A DNA stretch of 58,833 nucleotides from Candidatus Gastranaerophilales bacterium (GCA_944324285.1 CALUVR010000013.1:1-58833); one strand, 5' to 3'. Numbered from the stretch's first letter, positions 33,807 through 42,472 are shown. Notes: generated by a model not told the origin, from the letters alone. Program-made: numbers and translations.

Positions 33807-34180
33807 GGTGTAAAACCGCGTAAGATAAAGTATGCAATGTATGTAAATAAATATGTCAAAGTTAATATGGTGAAAATTTTGAGGGGGGGATTATCCTCCC
33901 TTTACAAAGGCATTGTTAACTTTCTATTGCAATGGATTTTAAGATTTTGTCCTCCCCTTGAGGGAGGACCGAAATCTTTGATTTCGAGGAGGGGTAGCAA
34001 TGAAAAGTTAACAGACTCCTTTACAAAGGAATGAACACGCCCTACAGGATACAAAGAGCGCAGACGAGGTAACGAGTCTTGCAACTCTGTGAGGGATATG
34101 GTGAGTGGGGGATTCCATTTAATGTCATTGTGGGCATTGATTTGCAATCGTGCAGGCGTTGGAATTTCTCTAACTCTCTG
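33807..34180. repeat. Repeat-rich intergenic region with an inserted 100-bp element
   Basis: No gene. A CTCCCTTTACAAAGG-type hairpin is interrupted by the MITE-like element at 33914-34013. TTTACAAAGG stands on both sides (33901-33910 and 34020-34029), which may be a target duplication or the two arms of the older repeat. Beyond 34040 I see only AT-rich, non-coding sequence with GAGGTAACGAG and GTGAGGG fragments of repeats. Confidence 0.65.
33914..34013. mobile_element. 100-bp MITE-like element, complete copy 1
   Basis: Begins TGTTAACTTTCTATTGC and ends GCAATGAAAAGTTAACA, imperfect terminal inverted repeats of about 17 bp. Inside are two hairpins, TCCTCCCC/GGGAGGA and CGAAATC-TTT-GATTTCG. It is the same length as the copy at 46392-46491 and differs from it at three positions only. 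No coding capacity, so it would need a transposase elsewhere. Confidence 0.7.
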
Positions 34181-34753
34181 TTAAACGATTGTAAAATCAT
34201 CATTTGAAAATATATGAGTGCTGATTTCTTTTAATTCCGCTTCCGCTGTTTTCATATTCATAACATCAAATTCAATACTTGAAAGTTTGGAAGCTGGATT
34301 TTCTGCAATAATTTTTTTTGCAGTGGATAAAGTTTCAATAAATTTAGGGTTAATATTTACGCTTTGCACAATTGTATCTATCTTATCGAAATTTTTATCT
34401 TTTAAAAAGAGTTTTGATATAATATGCCGGAATAGTGCAACTTCGCCCCTTGCCATTGTTTTCGGACATTCATTCAGCATACTTTGTGCAAGAGATTTAT
34501 TAGAACTCAGCGCTGTTTTATAACAGTATTTTATGTCAGGAAAGAGGTTGTTGGAAAAAATAAGGTTTTTATTTTTATTAATGTCAATTACCGTATTTTT
34601 GTCAGTGTTGTTTGTGAAAGTATCCTCAAATAATCCTGCAAATTTTCGGGTTCTTTCTATATCTTCATGGAATTCTTTTTTGACGGATTTTAACAATTTT
34701 AAACCAGGTTTTGCCTGAAATGTTATATTGTAAATATTGTAATTTGTTTTCAT
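34181..34753 (-). CDS. Hypothetical protein with N-terminal ITFQAK motif
   Basis: 190 residues, mostly helical and charged, without signal peptide or membrane helix. The start (MKTNYNIYNITFQAKPG) carries the F-x-G/A motif seen near the start of several proteins here. It contains KNLIFSNNLFPDIKYCYK and ALSSNKSLAQSMLNECPKTMARGE. It begins 3 bp after the stop of the acyltransferase-like gene upstream, so the pair is an operon. No family recognised. Confidence 0.7.
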   Translation of the reverse strand: MKTNYNIYNITFQAKPGLKLLKSVKKEFHEDIERTRKFAGLFEDTFTNNTDKNTVIDINKNKNLIFSNNLFPDIKYCYKTALSSNKSLAQSMLNECPKTMARGEVALFRHIISKLFLKDKNFDKIDTIVQSVNINPKFIETLSTAKKIIAENPASKLSSIEFDVMNMKTAEAELKEISTHIFSNDDFTIV

Positions 34754-34756
34754 AAG

Positions 34757-35875
34757 TTATTCAATTTTACTCAGAGTAACACAGTTGGAAAGGTTTGAAC
34801 AGAGAAGTTTTGTAATATTATCTGTGGTCTTTTTTAAGCCTGATTTCCCTAATGATACAACATCTTCCGCAGCGTCTTTGACGTACAAAATTTCGTCGTT
34901 TGATTTGGTGAAAGTTATTGTATCTCCGATATAAATCGACGCCATTGTGTTGTTGGTGCTGTTGTATGAAATTCCGAGAGGAACAACTTTTACAGAGTCC
35001 TTTGAGTCAAGAATATTTTTGATAATTTTTGACACCCCCGGCTGGAATTTTTCTTCCAGAGTTTTATCTTTGTAAATGGAATTGTTGCCTTCAGGGAATA
35101 TAAATAAATTGCATTTTTTGTGCAGAAATTTAGCGATTAAATATTTCATCGGAACTACATTGTCTTCGATTTTTTTATCAGTCATATAGGCGTCCACAGG
35201 TATTAATCCCATTTTTCTATAAATATTCCGCAATTTTTTATTAACTAATTTTATAAAATTCTGGCTTACAAGAATATTCGGACGCGGGCAGTCGTTTTGT
35301 TTGCCGTAGGCGGTGTATGCATAATTCAAAAATGAATTAAAAATCGGATAAATAAATTTATCTTTTTCAGGGTTGTCGTGGTTTAGTATAAAGATGTGAG
35401 AATCATTTGATTGTGCAATCTTTTCAATTTTTCCATCCTCAATATTCATATCAATAAATCTGTTATGGATGGAATTTCCCATCTTAGCCCATTCTTCGAT
35501 ATACTGTGGGGAATCAGGCGTCATTTTTTTTATAAGACTGAAAGAATTATAAAAAGATTTGAAATGTTCCAATACGAGAATTTTACTGGCAAATGAGCGG
35601 AGTTTATTTGCGGCATTAAAACTTTTTCTCAATAGTTTATTTTTAATTTCGGAATTATCGGGGTTACTCTGTGCTTTTCTTATGCGATTTTTAATTTTTA
35701 TAGAAAGTTCATCCAGCTTCTTTTTACTTTTGGGTTCTTTGTAAAAAAAATCCATGGGGCTTGCCGAATAAAGAATATCTGTTTTTTGCGGGAGGTTAAG
35801 GAGTCCTTTATCGGAGAGTTTGAGCCGCAGTCCGAAACTTATTGGTTGTTTTTTTTGATGAATATTCTGGAGCAT
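34757..35875 (-). CDS. PlsC-like acyltransferase domain protein
   Basis: 372 residues. The C-terminal two thirds resemble lysophosphatidate acyltransferases: NHDNPEKD in the place of the catalytic NHxxxxD box, RKMGLIPVDAYM near the second block, and LFIFPEGNNSIYKDKTLEEKFQPGVSKI matching FPEGTRS with its following Gly. The His-to-Asp spacing is five instead of four residues, so activity is uncertain. The N-terminal third is helical and basic, and QPISFGLRL at residues 11-19 fits the shared N-terminal motif. No membrane helix. First gene of a two-gene operon. Confidence 0.72.
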   Translation of the reverse strand: MLQNIHQKKQPISFGLRLKLSDKGLLNLPQKTDILYSASPMDFFYKEPKSKKKLDELSIKIKNRIRKAQSNPDNSEIKNKLLRKSFNAANKLRSFASKILVLEHFKSFYNSFSLIKKMTPDSPQYIEEWAKMGNSIHNRFIDMNIEDGKIEKIAQSNDSHIFILNHDNPEKDKFIYPIFNSFLNYAYTAYGKQNDCPRPNILVSQNFIKLVNKKLRNIYRKMGLIPVDAYMTDKKIEDNVVPMKYLIAKFLHKKCNLFIFPEGNNSIYKDKTLEEKFQPGVSKIIKNILDSKDSVKVVPLGISYNSTNNTMASIYIGDTITFTKSNDEILYVKDAAEDVVSLGKSGLKKTTDNITKLLCSNLSNCVTLSKIE

Positions 35876-36022
35876 ATAGCGGATAAACCGTATGAAAATT
35901 TTTTTTTGCTATAGCAGCTCTACCTTTGATGTCATTCAAACTTGACTTTGTAATTTTAGCAGTATTTGATTAATTATCCTTAAATTTAGTTTATTGGAAT
36001 TAGAATTTTAAGTAAAGACGGA

Positions 36023-36757
36023 GTGTCAACAATAACTAATGCTAATATCCACGGTATGTGGGGCGTTTACGCAGGATATAACGGTTCCCATCAGGCTTAT
36101 GACGGGATTAGTATCTACCAGAACGGCGGAACTTTAGGCGTTGTCGGCATGGCGTATAAAGGTAACTTCTTTACCGGATTAACAGCAAACTCAGGAGCGA
36201 GCGTCGGCGAAGCTCAGGCATCTTTCGGACAGGACAACTTTACCATGTTGATGGCAGGTATCGCTTCTAAATCAGGTTATAACTTTGAAATGGCTGACGG
36301 CAGATTGATTATCCAGCCGAACTTCATGATGTCGTATTCCTTTGTAAATACCTTTGATTATTACAACGCAGCAGGTATTTCCATAAGTTCGGATCCTCTG
36401 CATGCCATTCATTTGGAACCTGGGCTTAAAATTATCGGTAACCTTAAAAATGGCTGGCAGCCGTATGCAAGTGTCAGTATGATTTGGAATATTATGGACA
36501 ACACACAGTTTATGGCAAATCAGGTTGCACTCCCGGAACTAAGCGTAAAGCCGTACGTTAAATACGGCGTCGGTGTCAGAAAATCCTGGGGTGAAAGATT
36601 TACAGGTTTCTTCCAGACATATATAACTAATGGCGGCAGAAATGGTGTCGGTTTACAACTGGGATTAAGAATGATGCTTGGCAGAGGTAATTCAGGTATA
36701 ACTAATTCCGCTGGTTCAAAACCGGCTGTAAAAAAAGTTATTAAATCAATGAAATAG
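36023..36757 (+). CDS. Autotransporter-like outer membrane beta-barrel, probably a fragment
   Basis: About 244 residues of alternating strands typical of an outer-membrane barrel: GMWGVYAGYNGS, TGLTANSGASVGEA, LEPGLKIIGNLKNGWQPYASVSM and RFTGFFQTYITNGGRNGVGLQLGLRM. There is no signal peptide and no passenger. The GTG start at 36023 overlaps its own GGAG, and the next ATG (36056) also lacks a ribosome-binding site. A -35 TTGACT (35941) and TTTGAT suggest a promoter, but the gene reads like the C-terminal translocator domain of a larger protein that lost its 5' part. A basic tail KPAVKKVIKSMK follows the last strand, unusual for a barrel. Confidence 0.6.
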   Translation: MSTITNANIHGMWGVYAGYNGSHQAYDGISIYQNGGTLGVVGMAYKGNFFTGLTANSGASVGEAQASFGQDNFTMLMAGIASKSGYNFEMADGRLIIQPNFMMSYSFVNTFDYYNAAGISISSDPLHAIHLEPGLKIIGNLKNGWQPYASVSMIWNIMDNTQFMANQVALPELSVKPYVKYGVGVRKSWGERFTGFFQTYITNGGRNGVGLQLGLRMMLGRGNSGITNSAGSKPAVKKVIKSMK

Positions 36758-36967
36758 ATTTAAAGCTGTCACCTCTGAATTTGTTTCTGCGGCTGATGTC
36801 TTAAGAAGTTCCGGTCTTTCCTATTGATAATTTTTCGAATATTTTTTATAATTCAATGTACGATTGTGCAGCTTGTTAAACAAAAGTAAACAAGTTGAAG
36901 AGCCTCTTTCCGGTTGCGCTGAGGCGGCAGAAATCGGTAGTTGCAGATTAAAAAGGAGATTATATTG

Positions 36968-38059
36968 ATGCCGGATTTAATCTATAATTCAATGCATTTA
37001 GAAACAATAAAAAAACAGCTTTCAGAAACGGATGAATTTACTATAATGTCCCCTTTTCTAGCTACGCTAAGTGGATTAAACCTTGAAGATTATAAGTTAA
37101 ATTTAAAATTGATTACGCAGATAGCGGAAGATTATAGTGAACCTATTAATGCCCAGAGATTTTTATTTATAAAATATTTAGCGGATAAGTTTTCACAACA
37201 GAATAGAAGGTTCAATTTGTATAATGTATCAAACCTGCATTCAAAAATATATTTATTTAAAAAAAACGGAATACCTGAGTCTGCGATTGTAACGTCCGCG
37301 AACTTTACGGACGCGGGTATTGGAGGTGTAAACGAAGAATGCGGCGTGTTTATAACGGATGATGAAACCTTACGTAATCTTGATATTTATATAAATGGTT
37401 TCTCAGAAAAAGAAGTTAATCTTGATGATTTGCGGCAAAAGATTGCTAAAGCGGAAACTGCACTTAAAGAAATTACAAGGGGGGCAGGAACGGCAAAAAG
37501 AAATTCTAAAACAATAAAGCCGGAATTTGTTAAAAATAATTTACTACAAGATTTAATTTCAAATATTGCAAATAAAACAAATAAGGTATGGTTGAAACCT
37601 CTTTATACAACAGATATGATTACACAAAAAAACGAACAGGAATTGATTAATCTGAAAGAATCGCGAAAGTGTGATACGGTATGCCATTTCAGAAATGAGC
37701 CTTATGAAATACAAGTAGGAGATATTTTAATATGTTATATAGTAAGAGTAAGGCAAGTCCTTTTTGTGAGAAGGGTTACGAGTAATCCGTCTAAAACAGC
37801 TCCAGACTGGCAGTGGCCGTGGAGTGTTAATATTGAACCTATTGACGCTATAAAAGATTTGGAAGCAACAGATAAATACAAAATAGATGATTTTTTGCCA
37901 GATTTTTTTAGTAAATATCCAAACGGGTATGTAGATTTTTATAAGAATAGAAATTTTAAACAGCTAAGACGTCAGGATAAGTTAAAATTAACCACAGAAT
38001 TCGGAATTTCCGCGTTGGAAAGTTATATAAATCATACAAATTCTCAAGCCTACCTGTAA
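36968..38059 (+). CDS. PLD-type nuclease domain fused to an EVE/PUA-like domain
   Basis: 363 residues, starting at ATG 36968 with AAAAAGGAG nine bases upstream (upstream in-frame TTGs precede that site). Residues 88-118 hold one phospholipase-D-like site: His91-Ser-Lys93 (LHSKIYLFKK) and TSANFTDAG (109-117), then EECGVF. Residues about 206-293 (VWLKPLYTT, VGDILICYIVRVRQVLFVRRV, WPWSVNIEPI) resemble EVE/PUA-like domains, which bind modified bases. Nucleases with such readers act in modification-dependent restriction. There is no methylase beside it. The PLD part is clear; the EVE part is moderate; the defence role is inference. Confidence 0.7.
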   Translation: MPDLIYNSMHLETIKKQLSETDEFTIMSPFLATLSGLNLEDYKLNLKLITQIAEDYSEPINAQRFLFIKYLADKFSQQNRRFNLYNVSNLHSKIYLFKKNGIPESAIVTSANFTDAGIGGVNEECGVFITDDETLRNLDIYINGFSEKEVNLDDLRQKIAKAETALKEITRGAGTAKRNSKTIKPEFVKNNLLQDLISNIANKTNKVWLKPLYTTDMITQKNEQELINLKESRKCDTVCHFRNEPYEIQVGDILICYIVRVRQVLFVRRVTSNPSKTAPDWQWPWSVNIEPIDAIKDLEATDKYKIDDFLPDFFSKYPNGYVDFYKNRNFKQLRRQDKLKLTTEFGISALESYINHTNSQAYL

Positions 38060-38176
38060 AGCGTTTAGTTGGTACGGAATTTATGTGTTTGTAAATATAT
38101 GTAAAGATAAAAAATAAATTAAGCAATAATTTAGAATAAAAATTCTTTTAATATACAAGGGAAACGGAGGATTTTT

Positions 38177-38593
38177 ATGGGGAATTTAACAGTTGCAAAC
38201 AAGGCTCAAGGTTACACTTTTAATGTAAAAATTGAAGGTAATGTTACTATTCGAAACTTCAAAGGTAATCGTGAGATGCAGAGTAATGAGATGAAAACAG
38301 TGGTTGAGGACGGAAGAATTACAAATTATTATAAATGGGGAAATGCCAAAAATCCTCGAAAAGAAAGAGCACTAAACCTTAACTCTTCAAACTATGATAT
38401 ATTCAATGCCTTAAGAAAAGCAGATAAAAAGGATAAAAATGGCGAATATTTGACAATTTCGGATTTGGAAGCCCTGAGGACGAACAAGGCGCTTCAAAAG
38501 CAATTAGGAGTTACTGTGAAATACGATCCGGATGAAAAAGTATACGGTTTGTACGGTGAAACAGGCTCAAAATTGTACTTTGATTTTGACTAA
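38177..38593 (+). CDS. Hypothetical protein with EF-hand-like acidic loop
   Basis: 138 residues. The start has ACGGAGG upstream. A beta-rich N-terminal half (TFNVKIEGNVTIRNFKG) is followed by a helix and KADKKDKNGEYLTISDLEAL, which resembles a calcium-loop helix-loop-helix but has an irregular loop. The end is VYGLYGETGSKLYFDFD. No signal peptide or membrane helix. Similar in style to the protein at 2258 and to the neighbour at 38817. Function unknown. Confidence 0.65.
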   Translation: MGNLTVANKAQGYTFNVKIEGNVTIRNFKGNREMQSNEMKTVVEDGRITNYYKWGNAKNPRKERALNLNSSNYDIFNALRKADKKDKNGEYLTISDLEALRTNKALQKQLGVTVKYDPDEKVYGLYGETGSKLYFDFD

Positions 38594-38740
38594 TATAAAT
38601 AGTAAATTTAGCTGGATTTTATGTGGCGGCGGTTTATTCTGTGGATATTTGTAACTAAATGTTAAATTGTATTATAATACCATGGATGTCAGATATAATC
38701 CTGCATAGCATAGTCATATAGCAATCTTTTTAAAAATTTA

Positions 38741-38757
38741 GTTTTTAAGTATATACA
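38741..38757 (+). promoter_or_regulatory. Shared 17-bp AT-rich motif, copy 4
   Basis: GTTTTTAAGTATATACA, 59 bases upstream of the ATG at 38817, a distance like that of copy 2. Confidence 0.3.
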
Positions 38758-38816
38758 GAGATAATTTTAAAAACGAGGTACAAACTTATTATAAATTTAT
38801 CAAGAAAGGAGTTGTT

Positions 38817-39641
38817 ATGACAACAGTCAACGGTATCTCAGGCGGCAATGTATTTAATAATAGCAGGTCTGAGCGAACTGGTGCTAGTGGGACAAAAAAA
38901 ATCAATGTATTTGAAGAAGCTCAAAAAGTGAAAGCCGATACAATAACAAAGCAGACAGGACTTCCTGCAGATTCAATTCCTCATTTAGAAACTGATAAAA
39001 ACGGCAACAAAGTAAATAATTACTATGATGAAAACGGAAAATTGATAAGAAGTGTACCTGTTAAAAATACGGAAGCCGAACTCAATGGTATAAATCAAAA
39101 TAATGAAATAGTTGGTGAAAGTACCGTAAAAGTTCAGCAGCAAACTGTAGACGTTGATGAATATTTAAAGCGTGATGAAAATTATCAAATGCATAAAGAA
39201 ATTTATAATACCCTTAAATCCGAATTTGTGCAAATAGGACGCAAGTATGATGTGGCTCCTGGAGATATTGACGACGCAAAGAAAAAAATCACAAACCCTG
39301 AAGATTTACAAAATTATATCAGTGCAATGAATACAATTTATAATGAAAGGAACAGTCTTGCAGCATACAGAAACGAAATGGAGAACTGGCAGGATGGTCC
39401 GTTAGACAGGCGTAATTTAGTCAGACGAAACGGTGAAGCAACAGGAACAGGCGGCAACTATAATGAAATCTTCAGAGATAATCAAATTATAGTCTATAAT
39501 AATTCAAAGCAATACACAAATGTGGAAAGAATGACATTATCAAATGGACAACATGTATGGAAGTCTGATCAGGGCGTATTTTATCCGGGGGCGAACGGCA
39601 AAATCGGGTTGGATGAAGTCCCTGCAGAATTGCTTCAATAA
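38817..39641 (+). CDS. Hypothetical soluble protein
   Basis: 274 residues, no signal peptide, no membrane helix. AAGGAG lies just before the start. The N-terminus is rich in Asn, Gly and Ser (GISGGNVFNNSRSERTGASG), as in export signals of flagellar-type substrates, which have no cleaved peptide. The middle is a charged helical region (KREENYQMHKEIYN-like, 130-190), and the end is beta-rich with WKSDQGVFYPGANGKIGLDEVPAEL. It may be a secreted substrate of the type III export apparatus encoded at 43740-46093; that is only a suggestion. A terminator follows. Confidence 0.6.
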   Translation: MTTVNGISGGNVFNNSRSERTGASGTKKINVFEEAQKVKADTITKQTGLPADSIPHLETDKNGNKVNNYYDENGKLIRSVPVKNTEAELNGINQNNEIVGESTVKVQQQTVDVDEYLKRDENYQMHKEIYNTLKSEFVQIGRKYDVAPGDIDDAKKKITNPEDLQNYISAMNTIYNERNSLAAYRNEMENWQDGPLDRRNLVRRNGEATGTGGNYNEIFRDNQIIVYNNSKQYTNVERMTLSNGQHVWKSDQGVFYPGANGKIGLDEVPAELLQ

Positions 39642-39654
39642 ATAAAATCAAAAT

Positions 39655-39687
39655 AAAAAAGACCGAATTTATTTCGGTCTTTTTTTA
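39655..39687. terminator. Bidirectional rho-independent terminator
   Basis: AAAAAAGACCGAA...TTCGGTCTTTTTTT: GACCGAA (39661-39667) and TTCGGTC (39673-39679) form a stem with A- and T-runs on both sides. It ends the gene at 38817 and, on the minus strand, the tRNA. Confidence 0.92.
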
Positions 39688-39688
39688 T

Positions 39689-39763
39689 TGGCTGGGGCGG
39701 AAGGATTCGAACCTCCGAATGGCTGGACCAAAACCAGCTGCCTTACCGCTTGGCGACGCCCCA
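39689..39763 (-). tRNA. tRNA-Gln (anticodon UUG)
   Basis: The minus strand reads TGGGGCGTCGCCAAGCGG at the 5' end. The acceptor stem TGGGGCG/CGCCCCA, D-arm, anticodon stem GCTGG/CCAGC with loop TTTTGGT (anticodon TTG), and T-arm with GGTTCGAATCC all fold. CCA is encoded. Start TGGGGYRTCGCCAAGYGG is typical of bacterial tRNA-Gln. A promoter of TTGACA (39806-39811) and TAAAAT (39784-39789), minus strand with 16-bp spacing, lies upstream. Confidence 0.97.
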
Positions 39764-39783
39764 TTACTTTTTTCACATTAATT

Positions 39784-39811
39784 ATTTTATCCGATAAAAC
39801 TTCATTGTCAA
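39784..39811 (-). promoter_or_regulatory. Promoter of tRNA-Gln
   Basis: On the minus strand TTGACA (39811-39806) is 16 bp before TAAAAT (39789-39784). The -10 box lies about 20 bases before the tRNA 5' end. Confidence 0.6.
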
Positions 39812-39839
39812 TAATAAGTTAGCCTTATTAACAGTCTGT

Positions 39840-40559
39840 TTAGTCATAGATAAAAGGGCTTTTTTCATCGGCTCTGATTGTTTCCACATCCGGCAAAAGT
39901 TTTTCAAACACTTGTAAAACAAGAATTTCGCTTTCAAAATGTCCCATATCAAAGAGTACAATCGGGCTTTCGAGTGCTGTGTGAAATTTTATATCTCCTG
40001 TAACAAGTGCATCTGCGCCTTTTTCAAAAGCTTCTTCTAGAAAATCGGAGCCGCTTCCTGCGCAGAAGGCAAGTTTATTTAATGCTTTAATTCCATGATT
40101 ATTTACGTAGCGCAGATTGGGTGAAATTTTTAGAAGTCTGTTGCGCAGTTCGTCTATGGAAATTTTTACATCTGCAAATCTTAAAAAATCATCGGTTTCA
40201 CTCACTTCAAATCCCAGTTTTGAAATAAGGGTGTCCGTGGTGCCGCCTTGCGCGCGGTCAAGGTTTGTGTGGGCTGTGTAAATATCAAGAAACCCCTCAT
40301 CTGTCCTTCGGACATCCTCTTCCGCAAGGGGCGAGGAAATGCTAAACGGAATATAGAACATCGGGTGGTGGGAAATTATCATATCGCAATTTTGTTGACG
40401 CGCCTGTTTTATTATGTCGTCCGTAACCGTCAGACATAACATAATTTTGTGTACTTCTTCCCGATTTGTTTCTACAGCCCAGCCGGAACAGTCCCAGCTT
40501 TCCGCAAATTCTGGCGGTGCAAAATTTTCAATCCTTTTTACAATTTCGTATTTATTCAT
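39840..40559 (-). CDS. Nif3-like dinuclear metal-centre protein
   Basis: 239 residues of the NIF3/YbgI family, hexameric rings with two metal ions per subunit and no settled reaction. The metal-binding histidines are seen in MIISHHPMFY (HH), in YTAHTNLDRAQGG (His plus Asp), and near the end in LFDMGHFESE (His, Glu). The start is in GLU/Pro-rich PPEFAESWDCSGW, as usual. The start codon overlaps the end of coaBC by 8 bp. It is the last gene of the gmk-coaBC operon. Confidence 0.92.
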   Translation of the reverse strand: MNKYEIVKRIENFAPPEFAESWDCSGWAVETNREEVHKIMLCLTVTDDIIKQARQQNCDMIISHHPMFYIPFSISSPLAEEDVRRTDEGFLDIYTAHTNLDRAQGGTTDTLISKLGFEVSETDDFLRFADVKISIDELRNRLLKISPNLRYVNNHGIKALNKLAFCAGSGSDFLEEAFEKGADALVTGDIKFHTALESPIVLFDMGHFESEILVLQVFEKLLPDVETIRADEKSPFIYD

Positions 40560-41748
40560 TTATAACCTTTAAAATTCCGCGGGCAATTTCAGATTTCGAT
40601 GCGCGTTCAAGTTTTATCATTCCACCGTTTTTATCAAAGATTGTGACTTCATTATAGTCGCTTGAAAATCCGATGTCTTTTCTTGAAATATCATTTGCGA
40701 TTAAGTAGTCGCAGCCTTTTTTTTGAATTTTTTCTTTTGCGTTAGTGAGAAGATTTTCACTCTCCGCACAGAAGCCGACGATTATTCTGTCATGCTGAAC
40801 TCGTTTCAGCATCTCTTCTTTTTTTCTTTCACATAAGCCTTTTAAGATGTCTGGATTTTTTACAAGTTCCAGTGTCAAAGTGTCATCGTTTGTTTTTTTT
40901 ATTTTTTGGTCTGATTTATTTTTGACCCTGTAATCAGCTACAGCTGCAGCCATTATTATAAAATCAGCAGTTTCAAATTCACCGTTAACAGCCTCCTGCA
41001 TTTCAATTGCAGATTTTACTTTTATAATTTTGTAAGGTTTTGTGACATCGACTGTGGTGATTAACGTGACATCATTGCCGCAGTGATAAGCTTCATCAGC
41101 GAGTGCAATCCCCATTTTGCCAGAGGAATAATTTGAAATATATCTTACAGGGTCAATATCCTCAATTGTGCCGCCTGCCGTGATTACGTATTTTTTGCCT
41201 TTGGTTTTTGTTGTAAGTATTGCAACCGCTTCATCGTAAATTTTTTCTAAACTGCAGAGCCGTCCTTTTCCTTCATATCCGCAGGCAAGAAACCCGTTTT
41301 CAGGTTCAAGAATTTTATAGCCGCGGGCGGCAAGCTTTTGTAAATTCTCCTGAATTACAGGATTTTCCCACATATTACAATTCATTGCAGGAGCAATTAT
41401 AACAGGCTTTTTAAAAGCACAGGCAATTGATGTTAAAAGGTTATCACAAATTCCGGAGGCGATTTTTGAAATTGTATTTGCGGTTGCTGGCGCGATTATC
41501 ATAATTTCCGCTTCATCTGCATAAGAGATGTGTTCCGGTTTGAAATCAGGAATATCAAATTCCTCAACGCCTACTTCGTTTTGGCTGAGGTTTCGGAGGG
41601 TTAATTTTGTGACAAAATTCAGGGCGTTCGGTGTGCATACAACACGAACATTTGCCCCCTGCCGTTTGAACATTCTTATAAGTTCACAGATCTTGTAAGC
41701 GGCAATTCCTCCTGTAATCCCGATTAAAATGTTTTTACCGCTCAGCAT
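40552..41748 (-). CDS. coaBC: Bifunctional CoaBC (phosphopantothenoylcysteine ligase/decarboxylase)
   Basis: Two consecutive steps of coenzyme A synthesis. The CoaC flavoprotein half (1-180) begins NILIGITGGIAAYK and carries PAMNCNMWENP, the substrate clamp, with the Cys-bearing GFLACGYEGKGRL. The CoaB half starts at KKYVITAGGTIEDIDPVRYISNYSSGKMG, the nucleotide-binding signature, and includes KNPDIL. 398 residues, normal. Overlaps gmk by 14 bp and the Nif3-like gene by 8 bp, so the three genes are translated from one message. Confidence 0.97.
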   Translation of the reverse strand: MLSGKNILIGITGGIAAYKICELIRMFKRQGANVRVVCTPNALNFVTKLTLRNLSQNEVGVEEFDIPDFKPEHISYADEAEIMIIAPATANTISKIASGICDNLLTSIACAFKKPVIIAPAMNCNMWENPVIQENLQKLAARGYKILEPENGFLACGYEGKGRLCSLEKIYDEAVAILTTKTKGKKYVITAGGTIEDIDPVRYISNYSSGKMGIALADEAYHCGNDVTLITTVDVTKPYKIIKVKSAIEMQEAVNGEFETADFIIMAAAVADYRVKNKSDQKIKKTNDDTLTLELVKNPDILKGLCERKKEEMLKRVQHDRIIVGFCAESENLLTNAKEKIQKKGCDYLIANDISRKDIGFSSDYNEVTIFDKNGGMIKLERASKSEIARGILKVINE

Positions 41749-42316
41749 TTTGTTCTCCAGAGATGATTTTTTCTAAATCCGCGATTGCTTTATCAAGGTC
41801 GTCATTTATAACTTTATAGTCAAAATTTTCGGCGCGTTCAAGTTCGGTTTTAACTTCCTGAAGCCGTTTTTGAATAGTTGCTTCATCTTCGGTGTGGCGT
41901 CCTCTAAGACGGTTTTCAAGTGCTTCAATAGACGGCGGGCAGATAAATATTAATACGGCTTCCGGCATTTTCTTTTTTACCTGCAGGGCGCCTTGAGTAT
42001 CAATTTCAAGAATAATGTCTTTACCTTCTGCAAGACATTGCTGAATATATTTTTTCTTGGTTCCGTAGCGGTTGCCTGCAAATTCCGCCCATTCCAAAAA
42101 TTTGTCATTATCTATACAGTTTTGAAATTCTTCTTTAGTGAGAAAAAAATAATTTACTCCGTCAACTTCCCCTTTTCTCGGTGCTCTGGTAGTACAGGAA
42201 ATTGAAAGCATAAAATTAGGGTTTTTCTCCAAAAAACCTTTTAAAACAGTACCTTTTCCGACTCCTGAGGAGCCGGAAATTACAAATAATTTTTTAGTGT
42301 CTGAATTTTTGTTCAT
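41735..42316 (-). CDS. gmk: Guanylate kinase
   Basis: Phosphorylates GMP to GDP. P-loop SGSSGVGKGTV near the N-terminus, the GMP-binding SCTTRAPRKGEVDGVNYFFL, and EIDTQGALQVKK are all standard. I start it at the ATG at 42316. A longer frame from 42331 would include a perfect -10 TATAAT within its first codons, six bases before this ATG, so the shorter form and a leaderless message are far more likely. 193 residues. First gene of gmk-coaBC-Nif3. Confidence 0.95.
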   Translation of the reverse strand: MNKNSDTKKLFVISGSSGVGKGTVLKGFLEKNPNFMLSISCTTRAPRKGEVDGVNYFFLTKEEFQNCIDNDKFLEWAEFAGNRYGTKKKYIQQCLAEGKDIILEIDTQGALQVKKKMPEAVLIFICPPSIEALENRLRGRHTEDEATIQKRLQEVKTELERAENFDYKVINDDLDKAIADLEKIISGEQNAER

Positions 42317-42322
42317 AGTTAA

Positions 42323-42328
42323 ATTATA
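42323..42328 (-). promoter_or_regulatory. -10 box of gmk, leaderless
   Basis: TATAAT on the minus strand, with exactly six bases before the ATG at 42316. It is followed by no ribosome-binding site. Confidence 0.6.
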
Positions 42329-42472
42329 CAATGAATATTTTTAATAAAAGATATATTTGATTATTTTTGAAAAAACTTAATACATAAAAATAATCATTCA
42401 AACGAAGTTGATTTTTTCAAAAAATCCATTAAAAGGTTGATGTGAAGATGTGCGGAATATAATATTGTAGTT

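Noticed and set aside
33837-34147. Short frames on both strands around the 100-bp element
   Set aside because: They cross the inverted repeats and appear only because repeats lack stops.
38420-38480. A true EF-hand in the 138-residue protein
   Set aside because: The spacing of acidic residues in KADKKDKNGEYLTISDLE is irregular; kept only as EF-hand-like.
39812-39830. TAATAAG...CTTATTA hairpin after the Nif3-like gene as a terminator
   Set aside because: The stem is all A/T but one pair and has no T-run; too weak to call.
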